Positions 8,555 through 17,430 of a stretch of 64,000 nt of DNA are shown piece by piece. Below the pieces are notes generated by a model. The model searched no databases and was not told the origin of the DNA. It saw only the letters and a program-made list of their open reading frames with translations. Position 1 is the stretch's first letter. Every line of letters begins with the position of its first letter. This stretch comes from CPC320 sp002336405 (GTDB taxonomy: Bacteria; Pseudomonadota; Alphaproteobacteria; Rhodobacterales; Rhodobacteraceae), in the NCBI GenBank assembly GCA_949372595.1, contig CASIAN010000008.1, positions 62,001 through 126,000 of the forward strand. The letters run 5' to 3'. Both the position numbers and the translations under genes were made by a program.

Positions 8555-9403
8555 ATGAAGTTAGTGCGTTATGGTGCGGATGGCGCCGAGAAACCGGGAT
8601 TGATTGATGCAAACGGTGAGTTGCGCGATCTGTCTGGCCATGTGACAGACATCGGCGGTGCAGATCTTTCTGATGCGACAATGGCGCGTTTGCGCGCGCT
8701 GGACAGCGCAACGTTGCCCAAAGTCTCGGGCGCGCCAAGGATTGGCCCCTGTGTTGGAAATATCGGCAAGTTTTTATGTATTGGGCTGAATTATTCTGAT
8801 CATGCGGCGGAAACTGGCGCAGCAATCCCCGAGCATCCCATCTTGTTTTTCAAAGCCAACTCAGCGGTTGTGGGACCCAATGATGATGTCTCGATGCCGC
8901 GTGGGTCGGTCAGCACCGATTGGGAGGTTGAACTGGGCGTCGTGATCGGCAAGGCGGCGAAATATGTCAGTAAAGCCGATGCCTTGGAATATGTTGCAGG
9001 CTATTGCATCATCAATGACGTCTCAGAGCGGCATTTTCAGGCTAATTTGACGGGCCAGTGGACCAAGGGCAAATCTTGTGACACTTTTGGCCCCACCGGG
9101 CCTTGGCTGGTGACCCGCGACGACATTCCTGATCCGCAAAACCTTGATATGACCCTCGATGTCAACGGCAGCCGTCGCCAGACTGGAAATACCAAGACGA
9201 TGATCTTTAATGTGGCCGAGATTATTGAGCATTTATCGGGGTTGATGACGCTGCATCCCGGAGACGTGATCAGCACGGGCACCCCACCCGGGGTCGCTTT
9301 GGGGATGAAGCCCAAACCGGTTTATCTGAAAACCGGTGATGTGATGGACTTGCATATCGAAGGCCTTGGCCAACAACGTCAAACAGTGACACAGGATACC
9401 TGA
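8555..9403 (+). CDS. Fumarylacetoacetate hydrolase-family protein (2,4-diketo-3-deoxy-aldonate hydrolase-like)
   Basis: The 282-residue protein has an N-terminal domain of about 70 residues and a C-terminal FAH fold. The fold begins at CIGLNYSDHAAETG and carries the metal-binding acidic residues in DWEVELGVVIGK (E and E) and INDVSERHFQ (D), plus the GDVISTGTPPGVALG loop. FAH enzymes cleave C-C bonds of diketo acids. In the L-fucose/L-rhamnose non-phosphorylative route a close relative splits 2,4-diketo-3-deoxy acids into pyruvate and lactate. The position after the SDR and the dehydratase in one operon supports such a role. Ureidoglycolate lyase-like annotation is the main alternative. Confidence 0.85.
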   Translation: MKLVRYGADGAEKPGLIDANGELRDLSGHVTDIGGADLSDATMARLRALDSATLPKVSGAPRIGPCVGNIGKFLCIGLNYSDHAAETGAAIPEHPILFFKANSAVVGPNDDVSMPRGSVSTDWEVELGVVIGKAAKYVSKADALEYVAGYCIINDVSERHFQANLTGQWTKGKSCDTFGPTGPWLVTRDDIPDPQNLDMTLDVNGSRRQTGNTKTMIFNVAEIIEHLSGLMTLHPGDVISTGTPPGVALGMKPKPVYLKTGDVMDLHIEGLGQQRQTVTQDT

Positions 9404-9405
9404 AT

Positions 9406-10356
9406 ATGACTGATTTACTTCTTATTGGTGGCGCGACCCCCGAGATGCTGGAACGCCTCGAGGCGGCTTTCACGGTTCATCGGCTGGAAGATGCTGCGGA
9501 TCCTGTGTCTTGGTTGGCCGAGCACGGATCTAAAATTCACTACGTCGCCACCAATGGCCACGATGGTGTCAAGCCTAACTATATCAAGGCCATGCCTGAT
9601 CTTAAGCTGATCAGCTGTTACGGCGTCGGCTATGATGCGATTGATACCAGCTTGGCAAGGGCAGGTGGCATTATGGTGACGCATACGCCAAATGTCCTGA
9701 ACGCCGAAGTGGCGAGCACTGCGTTGATGCTGATGCTGGCGTGTTATCGCAACCTGTTGGCGGATGATGCACATGTACGTTCGGGCGATTGGGAAACTGG
9801 TGGTAACGCCCCTTTGAGCCGGTCGGCTGACAATCAAGTTGTGGGCATCGTGGGTTTGGGGCGGATCGGGCAGGCGATTGCCGACAAGCTGGCACCGTTC
9901 AACGCCACAATCTTGTATCATGCGCGCAGCCAGAAAATGGTTCCCTATCAGTACTGCGAAAGTCTGGTCGATATGGCGCAGGCAGCGGATGTGCTGGTCT
10001 GTATCACCCCGGGTGGTGAGGCCACCAGTAAGCTGGTCAATGCCGAGGTGATCAACGCGCTGGGCCCCAAGGGCACGCTGATCAATGTCAGCCGTGGATC
10101 TGTGGTGGACGAGACGGCGATGATTGCCGCGTTGCAAGAGGGGCGTTTGGGTTGGGCGGGCCTTGATGTGTTCGAGCAAGAGCCGAAAGTACCAGCGGCG
10201 CTGCGGCAGATGGCCAATGTTGTGTTGCTGCCCCACGTAGGCAGCGCCACCCATGAGACCCGCGCCGCGATGGGCAATCTTACGGTTGATAATCTGCTGC
10301 AACATTTGGAAAATGGCACAGTGATAAGCCCAGTTCCAGAATGCGGGGACATGTAA
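9406..10356 (+). CDS. D-isomer-specific 2-hydroxyacid dehydrogenase (glyoxylate/hydroxypyruvate reductase-like)
   Basis: The 316-residue enzyme has the NAD(P) motif GIVGLGRIGQAIADKL (about residues 146-161) and the catalytic triad positions of the family: Arg in INVSRGSVVDE, Glu in DVFEQEPKVP and His in LLPHVGSATHETR. Enzymes of this group reduce glyoxylate or hydroxypyruvate. It would handle the C2/C3 product released by the FAH-family cleavage. The ATG follows the preceding stop with only two bases between. Confidence 0.88.
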   Translation: MTDLLLIGGATPEMLERLEAAFTVHRLEDAADPVSWLAEHGSKIHYVATNGHDGVKPNYIKAMPDLKLISCYGVGYDAIDTSLARAGGIMVTHTPNVLNAEVASTALMLMLACYRNLLADDAHVRSGDWETGGNAPLSRSADNQVVGIVGLGRIGQAIADKLAPFNATILYHARSQKMVPYQYCESLVDMAQAADVLVCITPGGEATSKLVNAEVINALGPKGTLINVSRGSVVDETAMIAALQEGRLGWAGLDVFEQEPKVPAALRQMANVVLLPHVGSATHETRAAMGNLTVDNLLQHLENGTVISPVPECGDM

Positions 10357-10365
10357 GAGGCTGCG

Positions 10366-11466
10366 ATGAACAAAATTACCGGCGTCAAAGCACGCCTGTT
10401 CAACGTTCCGCTTGATGAGGTGCTGACCGATGCAAAACACGGGGCGCACAGCCATTTTCATCTGATCACCGCGACGATCACCTTGAGCGATGGTCGCAGC
10501 GCTACGGGCTATACCTATAACGGGGGGCGTGGGGGTGTGGCCACGGCTGCGGTCATTACCCACGATCTGGCCGATCTGTTGATTGGCGAAGATGCCGGTG
10601 ACGTTGAAGGGTTGTACCAGAAAATGCAGTGGCATCTGCATTATGTCGGCCGCGGGGGTATCGTCAGCTTTGCAATATCGGCGATTGATATCGCGTTGTG
10701 GGATTTGCGCGCGAAAGCTGCCGCCATACCGCTATGGAAAATAACTGGCGGCGCATCAGATCGCTGCCAGGCTTATGCTGGCGGGATTGATCTTGGTTTT
10801 GCATTGCCAAAATTGCTGGCCAGTGTGGAAGGCTATCTGGCGGCGGGGTTCAACGCGGTTAAGATCAAAATTGGCCAACCTGATATGGCCGATGATGTGG
10901 CCCGAATTCGCGCAGTTCGTGCACTGATCGGCCCTGATGTGACCTTTATGATGGATGCCAATTATGCGCTGAGCGTCGCTGAGGCAATCGCGCTGGGCAA
11001 CGCGGTGAAAGACCAAGATATATACTGGTTTGAAGAGCCGGTTATTCCCGATGATTATCGCGGGTATGCGCGGGTTTCGCAAAGCACAGGTATTGCTGTG
11101 GCGCAGGGTGAAAACCTGCACACCATTCATGAATTTGAAATGGCTTTGGCCCAGTCAGAATTGGGCTTTATCCAGCCAGATGCCTCGAATTGCGGTGGCA
11201 TTACTGGCTGGCTCGAAGTGGCCGGTCACAGTGCGCTGGCCGGCGTGCCCGTGTGCAGTCACGGAATGCAGGAATTGCATGTCAGTCTGGTCAGTGGTCA
11301 GGCCCATGGTGGTTGGCTCGAGGTGCACAGCTTCCCGATTGACCGCTATACGACGCGACCTTTGGTGATTGCCGACCATTGTGCCGTCGCCCCCCATAGT
11401 CCGGGGATCGGGGTCACCTTTGATTGGCCCAGATTGCAGCCGTTTGAGGTTGCTTTATTCCCGTGA
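10366..11466 (+). CDS. Enolase-superfamily enzyme, mandelate racemase subgroup (second copy in island)
   Basis: The 366-residue protein is clearly related to, but distinct from, the enolase-family protein at 1745-2917. It shows the K-x-K motif (VKIKIG), metal ligands in MMDANY, WFEEP and AQGENLH, the QPDASNCGGIT strand and a C-terminal His-containing CSHGMQELH. It could dehydrate or racemise an acid sugar, giving the operon a second route to a 2-keto-3-deoxy acid besides the IlvD/Edd enzyme. It is the last gene of the rightward operon and stops one base before the end of the convergent SDR gene. Confidence 0.84.
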   Translation: MNKITGVKARLFNVPLDEVLTDAKHGAHSHFHLITATITLSDGRSATGYTYNGGRGGVATAAVITHDLADLLIGEDAGDVEGLYQKMQWHLHYVGRGGIVSFAISAIDIALWDLRAKAAAIPLWKITGGASDRCQAYAGGIDLGFALPKLLASVEGYLAAGFNAVKIKIGQPDMADDVARIRAVRALIGPDVTFMMDANYALSVAEAIALGNAVKDQDIYWFEEPVIPDDYRGYARVSQSTGIAVAQGENLHTIHEFEMALAQSELGFIQPDASNCGGITGWLEVAGHSALAGVPVCSHGMQELHVSLVSGQAHGGWLEVHSFPIDRYTTRPLVIADHCAVAPHSPGIGVTFDWPRLQPFEVALFP

Positions 11467-11467
11467 A

Positions 11468-12235
11468 TTAGAGCGAAGCCGTGATTCCGCCATCGACATA
11501 AAGTGTGTGGCCGTTGACAAAGCTTGACGCGCCCGAGGAGAGAAACACGCAAGCACCAACCAGTTCTTCGACATTGCCCCAACGTCCAGCAGGGGTGCGC
11601 TTGGCCAGCCATTCGCTAAAGTCTGGGTCGGCTACAAGTGCTGCGTTTAGCGGGGTGTCGAAATAGCCCGGTGCGATCGCGTTGCACTGTAACCCGTGCT
11701 TGGCCCAGTCGGTGGCCATACCCTTTGTCAAGTTTGTCACCGCGCCTTTGGTGGCTGTGTATGGGGCAATGCCGGGGCGAGCCAAGGCTGATTGCACACT
11801 GGCGATATTTATAATTTTACCGGCTTTGCGGTCAATCATATGACGCGCCACGGCTTGGCCGACATGAAACACCGAGGCGACATTGGTTTGCAGTAACTTT
11901 TCAAAGGCGTCGGCGGGAAAATTCTCTAACTCGGTGCGGTGTTGCATGCCAGCATTGTTGACCAGAATATCGATTGCGCCGGATGTATCCTCAAACCCGT
12001 CAACGGCTGCGCGCACAGCATAATGATCGGTGACATCAACTCCAAGCGTTTGTACATCGGCACCCGTAGCGGAAAGGCTGTCTGCTGCCGCCTGCAATTT
12101 GGTCTGGTCTCTGCCGTTTAGGATGATTTTTGCGCCCGAAGCCGCTAGGCCTTTCGCCAGCGCATAGCCGATGCCTTGACTGGATCCGGTGATCAATGCA
12201 GATTTCCCGGCTAAATTGAAGAGTGATGATGACAT
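11468..12235 (-). CDS. Short-chain dehydrogenase, gluconate 5-dehydrogenase-like
   Basis: The 255-residue SDR shows TGSSQGIGYALAKGL (cofactor), LVNNAGMQHR, the catalytic Ser in NIASVQSALARP and YTATK. The motif NNAGMQHR with PAGRWGNVEELVGA is characteristic of gluconate 5-dehydrogenases (IdnO/Gno), which interconvert 5-keto-D-gluconate and D-gluconate. It is divergent from the L-idonate 5-dehydrogenase-like gene at 12334; together they would convert L-idonate to gluconate. It converges with the operon ending at 11466. Confidence 0.82.
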   Translation of the reverse strand: MSSSLFNLAGKSALITGSSQGIGYALAKGLAASGAKIILNGRDQTKLQAAADSLSATGADVQTLGVDVTDHYAVRAAVDGFEDTSGAIDILVNNAGMQHRTELENFPADAFEKLLQTNVASVFHVGQAVARHMIDRKAGKIINIASVQSALARPGIAPYTATKGAVTNLTKGMATDWAKHGLQCNAIAPGYFDTPLNAALVADPDFSEWLAKRTPAGRWGNVEELVGACVFLSSGASSFVNGHTLYVDGGITASL

Positions 12236-12333
12236 ATCCTGTTTCCTGATTGTTATTAATCTTATTGGCCTTGGCGTTGGGGTCGGTTATCGGTATCTTG
12301 TGAAACAATGTACAGCTTGGAAATAGGTGCCTA

Positions 12334-13368
12334 ATGAAAGCGATCGTTATCCATGCTGCACAAGATCTGAGAATCGAAGAACGGCCCGTTGATGCGCCAG
12401 TAGCGGGACAGGTAGCCATCGAGATGCAGGCCGGCGGCATATGTGGTTCGGATTTGCATTATTATCAACATGGCGGCTTTGGGCCGATCAGACTGCGCGA
12501 GCCGATGGTTTTGGGCCACGAGGTGGCGGGTATAATCCGAGAGCTTGGTGCGGGTGTCACTGGGCTTGAGATTGGCCAGCTTGTGGCGATTTCCCCGTCG
12601 CGCCCATGTAATAGCTGTGAATATTGCCTGCTTGGTCAGCAAAATCATTGCCTGAATATGCGGTTTTATGGCAGCGCAATGCCCTTTCCTCACATTCAGG
12701 GCGCGTTTCAGCAGCAGCTCATCGCCGATGCTGAACAATGCGTGCCGGCAGACGGTCTTACTGCGGGCGAAGCGGCGATGGCCGAACCGTTAGCAGTCAG
12801 CCTGCATGCGGTGCGACAAGTTGGTGATCTGGTTGGCAAAACCGTTCTTGTGACCGGCTGTGGACCAATCGGTATATTGACTATTATGGCTGCCCGTCGC
12901 GCAGGTGCTGGCACGGTGATCGCAACGGATCTGTCGGATTTCACTCTGCAAAAAGCTGCGCAAGCAGGGGCGGATGCTGTGTATAATATGGCCAAAGAAC
13001 CAGAGGCGCTAAGCCGCTTTGGCGCAGCCAAGGGCAGTATTGACGTGCAGTTTGAGTGCTCTGGCGCGGCAAGCGCGCTGAGCGGCGGGGTCGCGGTTTT
13101 ACGCCCCGGCGCCACGCTGGTGCAACTGGGTCTTGGCGGGGATATGCAGGTTCCGATGCAAAGCCTTACCGCAAAAGAAATCATATTAAGAGGGTCGTTT
13201 CGGTTTCATCCCGAGTTCGCTATTGCGGTCGGGATGATGCAAAAGGGCCTGATTGACGTAAAGCCCCTGATCACTCACAGTTTGCCATTAGACGCGGCTT
13301 TAACCGCGTTTGAGTTGGCTTCTGACCGTGAGGTTGCCATCAAAGCACAGATTAATTTTCAAGGCTAA
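12334..13368 (+). CDS. idnD: Zinc-dependent alcohol dehydrogenase, L-idonate 5-dehydrogenase-like
   Basis: The 344-residue medium-chain dehydrogenase has the catalytic zinc ligands in GGICGSDLHYYQ and VLGHEVAGI. The four structural zinc cysteines lie in the CNSCEYCLLGQQNHC region (about residues 91-105), and the nucleotide fold in GCGPIGILTIMAARRAG. The sequence HYYQHGGFGPIRLREPMVLG is typical of L-idonate 5-dehydrogenases, which oxidise L-idonate to 5-ketogluconate. The divergent neighbour is the matching gluconate 5-dehydrogenase. The 98-bp gap between them must hold both promoters. Sorbitol/xylitol dehydrogenase is the main alternative. Confidence 0.83.
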   Translation: MKAIVIHAAQDLRIEERPVDAPVAGQVAIEMQAGGICGSDLHYYQHGGFGPIRLREPMVLGHEVAGIIRELGAGVTGLEIGQLVAISPSRPCNSCEYCLLGQQNHCLNMRFYGSAMPFPHIQGAFQQQLIADAEQCVPADGLTAGEAAMAEPLAVSLHAVRQVGDLVGKTVLVTGCGPIGILTIMAARRAGAGTVIATDLSDFTLQKAAQAGADAVYNMAKEPEALSRFGAAKGSIDVQFECSGAASALSGGVAVLRPGATLVQLGLGGDMQVPMQSLTAKEIILRGSFRFHPEFAIAVGMMQKGLIDVKPLITHSLPLDAALTAFELASDREVAIKAQINFQG

Positions 13369-13863
13369 AAGTAAATTTGAAAATTACACTCTGCTTTTTT
13401 CACAGCGAAACGTTCAAGCGATTTACCATCAGTTTACCCTGACTGGAAAATACCCATTAAGATTAGAGAAATGACGCCGTATTTATTGCCCATGGATTAC
13501 TTGCGATAGAATAAGTGTTTTTTCAAATGCGGGCTGACAATAAATTTTAAACGGCGAATCATTGGTGAAAAATACTATAAAAAGACTGATATTCGATTCG
13601 GTGATTCGCTTAAGTCGATTAATTATTTGCCCCGGGTGCAAAATAAAGCATCTAATTAACTTAATACACGTAGGATAATTATAAAATAAACCGGTTTTTT
13701 TGCTAAATTAAGTCTTGAACTGGCGGTTACGGACTATTTTTTTCTTTTTTAGTGTATCGATGTTTGAATTAACAACTAAATCTGGCTACTGTTTTCTTTG
13801 AAATGGCACACGATTGCAAAAGGACTAAATTCAGTTTGCAATCAATTAATAAGGATACACCGT
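13369..13863. other. AT-rich non-coding stretch
   Basis: About 495 bases between idnD and the FlgM-like gene contain no credible gene. Most of it is conspicuously richer in A and T than the flanks, with several runs of T and A, for example near 13685-13750. It probably contains the promoter of the following gene. I see no tRNA, terminator hairpin or strong repeat. Confidence 0.5.
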
Positions 13864-14274
13864 ATGGTTGATGCACCAACAGCGATAACGGGCAACTCGG
13901 CTGCAATGCAGATGGCAGTCAAGCCGACCGAAAATATCGCGCAAGAGGCTTTAAAGGCAAACGCTATTCGCGGAAAAGTTCTGACCGAATCAATGCCCTC
14001 TGAAGTGGATACCTATGACGCTGTCGGCGTTGGTGGCGCTGTGCCTGTTGTTCAGGCGAGCTCGACGGCGAAGGTTGCAGTGGAAATAAATTCCACCTCT
14101 CGCGAGGTCTTGTCGTCGATGCGGCAGCTGCCTGCCCCCATAGACATCGAAGCAGTCGAGCGCGTTAGACGGGCGATTGCGGATAACAGTTATCCCATCG
14201 ATCTCGGTAAGATCGCTGATAATCTTGTGCAAGCCTTTGACGATTTGGGACCACCACCCAGTCGAAGTGCATAA
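13864..14274 (+). CDS. FlgM-like anti-sigma factor family protein
   Basis: The 136-residue protein has a low-complexity N-terminal half and a C-terminal segment, VERVRRAIADNSYPIDLGKI, followed by ADNLVQAFDDL. This matches the pattern of the FlgM C-terminal helix pair that binds flagellar sigma-28. I chose the ATG at 13864 because AAGGATACACCGT precedes it with good spacing; the in-frame upstream start at 13798 lacks this. No flagellar genes lie in the window, so it is an orphan copy here. The function is inferred from a short motif only. Confidence 0.6.
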   Translation: MVDAPTAITGNSAAMQMAVKPTENIAQEALKANAIRGKVLTESMPSEVDTYDAVGVGGAVPVVQASSTAKVAVEINSTSREVLSSMRQLPAPIDIEAVERVRRAIADNSYPIDLGKIADNLVQAFDDLGPPPSRSA

Positions 14275-14530
14275 TTTTTGGAGGCTTTTTAAAGTTTCTA
14301 CCTTACCCTAGACAGCTTAAGCAGGTTGTCTGAAGGTCATGACGACTGTGCGGAAAAGTAAACGTCGATAGGATTGTCCCTATTTGCACTTTGAAACACA
14401 GCGATAATGAAGCGACAAAAGGTTTGGGCATCCGTGGTAAGCCCAAAAGCTAAGATGATTAAACCCAGTATTGCGTGACCAATAATTTCTAGATTTGTGC
14501 ATGTGATGCGAAAAGGAAAGCGGGAACGGT
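14275..14530. other. Intergenic region before the Pro/Ala-rich gene
   Basis: This 256-base gap has no gene. It includes a short imperfect inverted repeat near 14312-14332 (AGACAGCTTAAG...GTTGTCT) that may end the FlgM-like transcript, and an AAAGGAAAGCGGGA ribosome site just before 14531. Confidence 0.35.
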
Positions 14531-15130
14531 ATGGCTGAGATTAATCCTAGTGTTGGTGCGGCTTACGGGGGCGGTCAGCAAATAGAACCTCGGATCCAAG
14601 CGTTAGAGGGTCTCAGAGCACTTGAACAAGCCGAGCGCGCGGCAGTGTCGGAGGCGTCCATACAGGAACGCGTGGCGCGGCGCACAGAAAGCGTGATTGT
14701 GACGATCAGCGCAGAGGCGCAAGCGATGATTTCGGCTGATACTCAGCGCATATCTGAACCTGCCAATCAACCACAACCCATTGCAGCGCCTTTGCCCCAA
14801 GAGACTTATGATTCTGGTGTCACCCGTGCTTCACCAGCCACCCAAGCCCCAGTGGTTGCACCCGAGCCTGTTGAGGCTGAGATGAATGCGGCGCCTGCAC
14901 CAGAGGCGCCTGAAACGCAAGTGGCCCAGCAAGATACGCAACCTGCTGCAGGTCAGACCGGAACGCCTGAGACCGTTGCACCTCCGGCACCGCCGCCCGC
15001 AGACACAGCCACTCAAAGCGTAGAAGAGGCTGAGGCCAAAGCTGAAGTGGTTGCTGCATCGGCACCGGTTGAGCCTCAGGCTAAGCCTGAACCCGGCGAT
15101 GGAGACGCTTCTGAAACTGAGGTCGTTTAA
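14531..15130 (+). CDS. Hypothetical acidic Pro/Ala/Glu-rich protein
   Basis: I do not recognise this 199-residue protein. Residues 1-75 look folded or helical and contain the segment VIVTISAEAQAMISADTQR, resembling the 'SAEAQA' motif found in FlgM-like and flagellar-associated proteins. Residues 80-199 are low complexity, rich in Pro, Ala, Glu and Gln, and probably disordered. There is no signal peptide or membrane segment. A purine-rich ribosome site (AAAGGAAAGCGGG) precedes the ATG. It follows the FlgM-like gene on the same strand and may be functionally linked; that is inference. Confidence 0.6.
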   Translation: MAEINPSVGAAYGGGQQIEPRIQALEGLRALEQAERAAVSEASIQERVARRTESVIVTISAEAQAMISADTQRISEPANQPQPIAAPLPQETYDSGVTRASPATQAPVVAPEPVEAEMNAAPAPEAPETQVAQQDTQPAAGQTGTPETVAPPAPPPADTATQSVEEAEAKAEVVAASAPVEPQAKPEPGDGDASETEVV

Positions 15131-15143
15131 GCGATTAATATGA

Positions 15144-16028
15144 TCACGTCGAAAGCGTATTAATCTTGGAAAGGGTCAGGGTTGTCCACTCGCCAATTTC
15201 TTGGTGGTGCGTGGACTGAAACCCTTGGTCACGATAGGCGGCTAACACATCTGCGGCCTGCTCATTCAACAAACCTGACAGAATGACGTGACCGGTCTCG
15301 GTGATGTGGCGCGAGATATCTGGGGCGAGTGCGATCAGCGGACCTTTCAGGATATTGGCGAAAATCAGATCGAACGGGGCCGCTTTGGCGAGGGCGGGGT
15401 GGTCAAAGCCAGTTGCTTCAATGCAGGTCACGCACCCTTGCAGACCATTGGCGACAACATTTTCCTGAGCCACGTCCACCGCAACTTGATCGATATCGCT
15501 TGCCAAGACGGGGTTAGGCCAAATTCGTGCGGCGGCCATCGCTAAAACTGCGGTTCCACAGCCGATATCAACTACGTTCTGGCCCACCACGCCAATTTCT
15601 GAAAGGCGATCTATGGCTTGTAAACATCCAAGTGTGGTGCCGTGATGGCCAGTACCAAAGGCCATGGCGGCTTCTATCAGTAAGGGTTCGACCCCGGCGG
15701 GGATTTGATCGGCATCATGGCTGCCATAGACAAAAAACCGTCCCGCCCGCACCGGGGTCAACTCGCGCTTCACCTTGGCCACCCAATCGGTCTCGGGCAA
15801 TTCAGATACCGCAAAGGGACGGCTGTTAAAGGCTGCGGCCAATAACGCCAGTCCGATTTCATCCGGGGCCTCTAGAAAATAGCTGCCGACCTCCCATTGG
15901 CCTGAGCCGTCCTCGATTTCGAACACACCGATACCGGTTGGTGCCGGATCGAGACGTTCAAGGGCTTCGCCCAAGGCTTCGGCGGGCTCTTTGCCCGTGA
16001 GAGTGGTAAGGGCGGTGAATGTTGGCAT
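15144..16028 (-). CDS. prmA: Ribosomal protein L11 methyltransferase
   Basis: The 294-residue protein is PrmA, which trimethylates ribosomal protein L11 using S-adenosylmethionine. The SAM-binding core shows EAAMAFGTGHHGTTLGCLQA, the glycine motif VVDIGCGTAVLAMAA and the catalytic-loop NILKGPLIALAP (usual NILA/NILxxPL pattern). The length and the N-terminal substrate-recognition domain are normal for alphaproteobacteria. It lies downstream of, and on the same strand as, the MATE gene. Confidence 0.93.
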   Translation of the reverse strand: MPTFTALTTLTGKEPAEALGEALERLDPAPTGIGVFEIEDGSGQWEVGSYFLEAPDEIGLALLAAAFNSRPFAVSELPETDWVAKVKRELTPVRAGRFFVYGSHDADQIPAGVEPLLIEAAMAFGTGHHGTTLGCLQAIDRLSEIGVVGQNVVDIGCGTAVLAMAAARIWPNPVLASDIDQVAVDVAQENVVANGLQGCVTCIEATGFDHPALAKAAPFDLIFANILKGPLIALAPDISRHITETGHVILSGLLNEQAADVLAAYRDQGFQSTHHQEIGEWTTLTLSKINTLST

Positions 16029-16058
16029 CTTTCGTCTCCGGTATGTGGGATCATCGCA

Positions 16059-17426
16059 TTATGCGGGTGGCTTTGTAAGGTTAAGTTGCGAAGCTTGGGC
16101 AGACCCCAGTTTTGATACATAAATCCAGCCCCATAGCGCGGCTATCAGGCCGACAGCTGCGCCGACCAGCGTTTGGGCATAGATCACACCGGTCGCGCCA
16201 AACATTCCTGTCAGCCAAATACCTGCTGGTAAGGTCAGGACACCGTCGCGAAGCCAATTTGTAAAGGTCGACCAGAGGGGTTTGCCCAAGGCGTTGAACG
16301 CTGCGTTTGATACCATCAGGGCCCCGATGAGAATAAAGCCACCTGCGCCAAAATGTGTAAAGGCGTAAAGCACGTCGTTCCCGGCTGGATCCAGTGAAAA
16401 CCAAAGGCTTACTTGCTGGCTGGCAAGCATGAGTATCCCCCACATCACGCAGGAATAGAGCGCACAAAATATTAAGGCATCGCGGTAAGTGGCGCGCACG
16501 CGATTATAGAGACCAGCGCCATAATTTTGGCTAAAAATTCCGGCAATAGCGCCCGACAGCGAGAAAATACCGCCAAAGGCCACCACAGTCAGACGGCCGA
16601 CCACGGCCCAGGCTGCAACGGCGCTATCGCCAAATCCAGCAATCAACCCGGTCAGTAGGTAGTTTCCAAAAGGCGTGGCCATCTGGGTCAACATCGCGGG
16701 CAGGGCAATGGTAAAAAACGGTCTTAGCATGTTGAAAATTGACCTGAAGTTTGGGCGCGCAAGGCTTTTGTGATATCCTATCACAAGCCACAGTGCGACT
16801 GCAGCCATCAAACCGCGCATCAGGCACAGCGCCAGTGCGGCCCCGTCCAGCCCCAATTGCATCCAGATGATAAACAGCGGATCAATCACCAAAGCGACAA
16901 CACCCGGGATCAGGGTGATGCTCATGGCGTGGGCCCCTTCGCCCTTGGCGCGTAGAATGCCGCCACTAACCATACCCACCGCCATCAGCACCAAAGAGGG
17001 CAGGGTGAACTTTAAATAACGATCTGCAAGGTCAGCCGCCTCGCCGCTGGCCCCGACTGCGGCCAGAAGGTCTTGGCGAAAGATAATCACCAGAGTGACA
17101 ACACAGACTTGCCATATGCAGGTGATAATCAACGCACCCGAGGCTTGATCACGCGCCTTGTCATAGGCTTTCTGCCCAATCGACCTTGCCACGAGGGCGG
17201 TGGTTGCGATCATCAAGCCAAGGCCGGCAGATAAGGTAAAATACTGGATTGCAAAAGCGTATCCCATGGCGGCCATGAGGGTTTGCTCGCCCAAATGTGA
17301 AATCCAAAACAGGTTCAGCGCATCGACAAAAAACATAAAAGTGATGCCCAATGCACCGGTCAATGTCATATACGAGACATGGCCAAAGGTGGAGCCGGTG
17401 AGAAATTTGCCCTGCTGCTCGGCCAT
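16059..17426 (-). CDS. MATE-family multidrug/metabolite exporter
   Basis: The 455-residue protein has about 12 hydrophobic segments arranged as two similar halves, as in Na+ or H+-coupled MATE exporters. Segments such as GALGITFMFFVDALNLFWIS, LTQMATPFGNYLLTG and FSLSGAIAGIFSQNYGAG correspond to the conserved first, seventh and eighth helices. The start at 17426 lies 4 bases after the stop of the upstream MFS gene, so the two are co-transcribed. The substrate is unknown. Confidence 0.88.
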   Translation of the reverse strand: MAEQQGKFLTGSTFGHVSYMTLTGALGITFMFFVDALNLFWISHLGEQTLMAAMGYAFAIQYFTLSAGLGLMIATTALVARSIGQKAYDKARDQASGALIITCIWQVCVVTLVIIFRQDLLAAVGASGEAADLADRYLKFTLPSLVLMAVGMVSGGILRAKGEGAHAMSITLIPGVVALVIDPLFIIWMQLGLDGAALALCLMRGLMAAVALWLVIGYHKSLARPNFRSIFNMLRPFFTIALPAMLTQMATPFGNYLLTGLIAGFGDSAVAAWAVVGRLTVVAFGGIFSLSGAIAGIFSQNYGAGLYNRVRATYRDALIFCALYSCVMWGILMLASQQVSLWFSLDPAGNDVLYAFTHFGAGGFILIGALMVSNAAFNALGKPLWSTFTNWLRDGVLTLPAGIWLTGMFGATGVIYAQTLVGAAVGLIAALWGWIYVSKLGSAQASQLNLTKPPA

Positions 17427-17430
17427 GGCT

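Noticed and set aside
9415..10641. A 408-codon open frame on the minus strand opposite the 2-hydroxyacid dehydrogenase and second enolase-family genes
   Set aside because: It is antisense to two well-supported enzymes, has low-complexity His/Arg/Gln-rich translation and no family resemblance.
13798..13863. Earlier in-frame start of the FlgM-like gene
   Set aside because: There is no ribosome site, and AAGGA is well spaced before the ATG at 13864.
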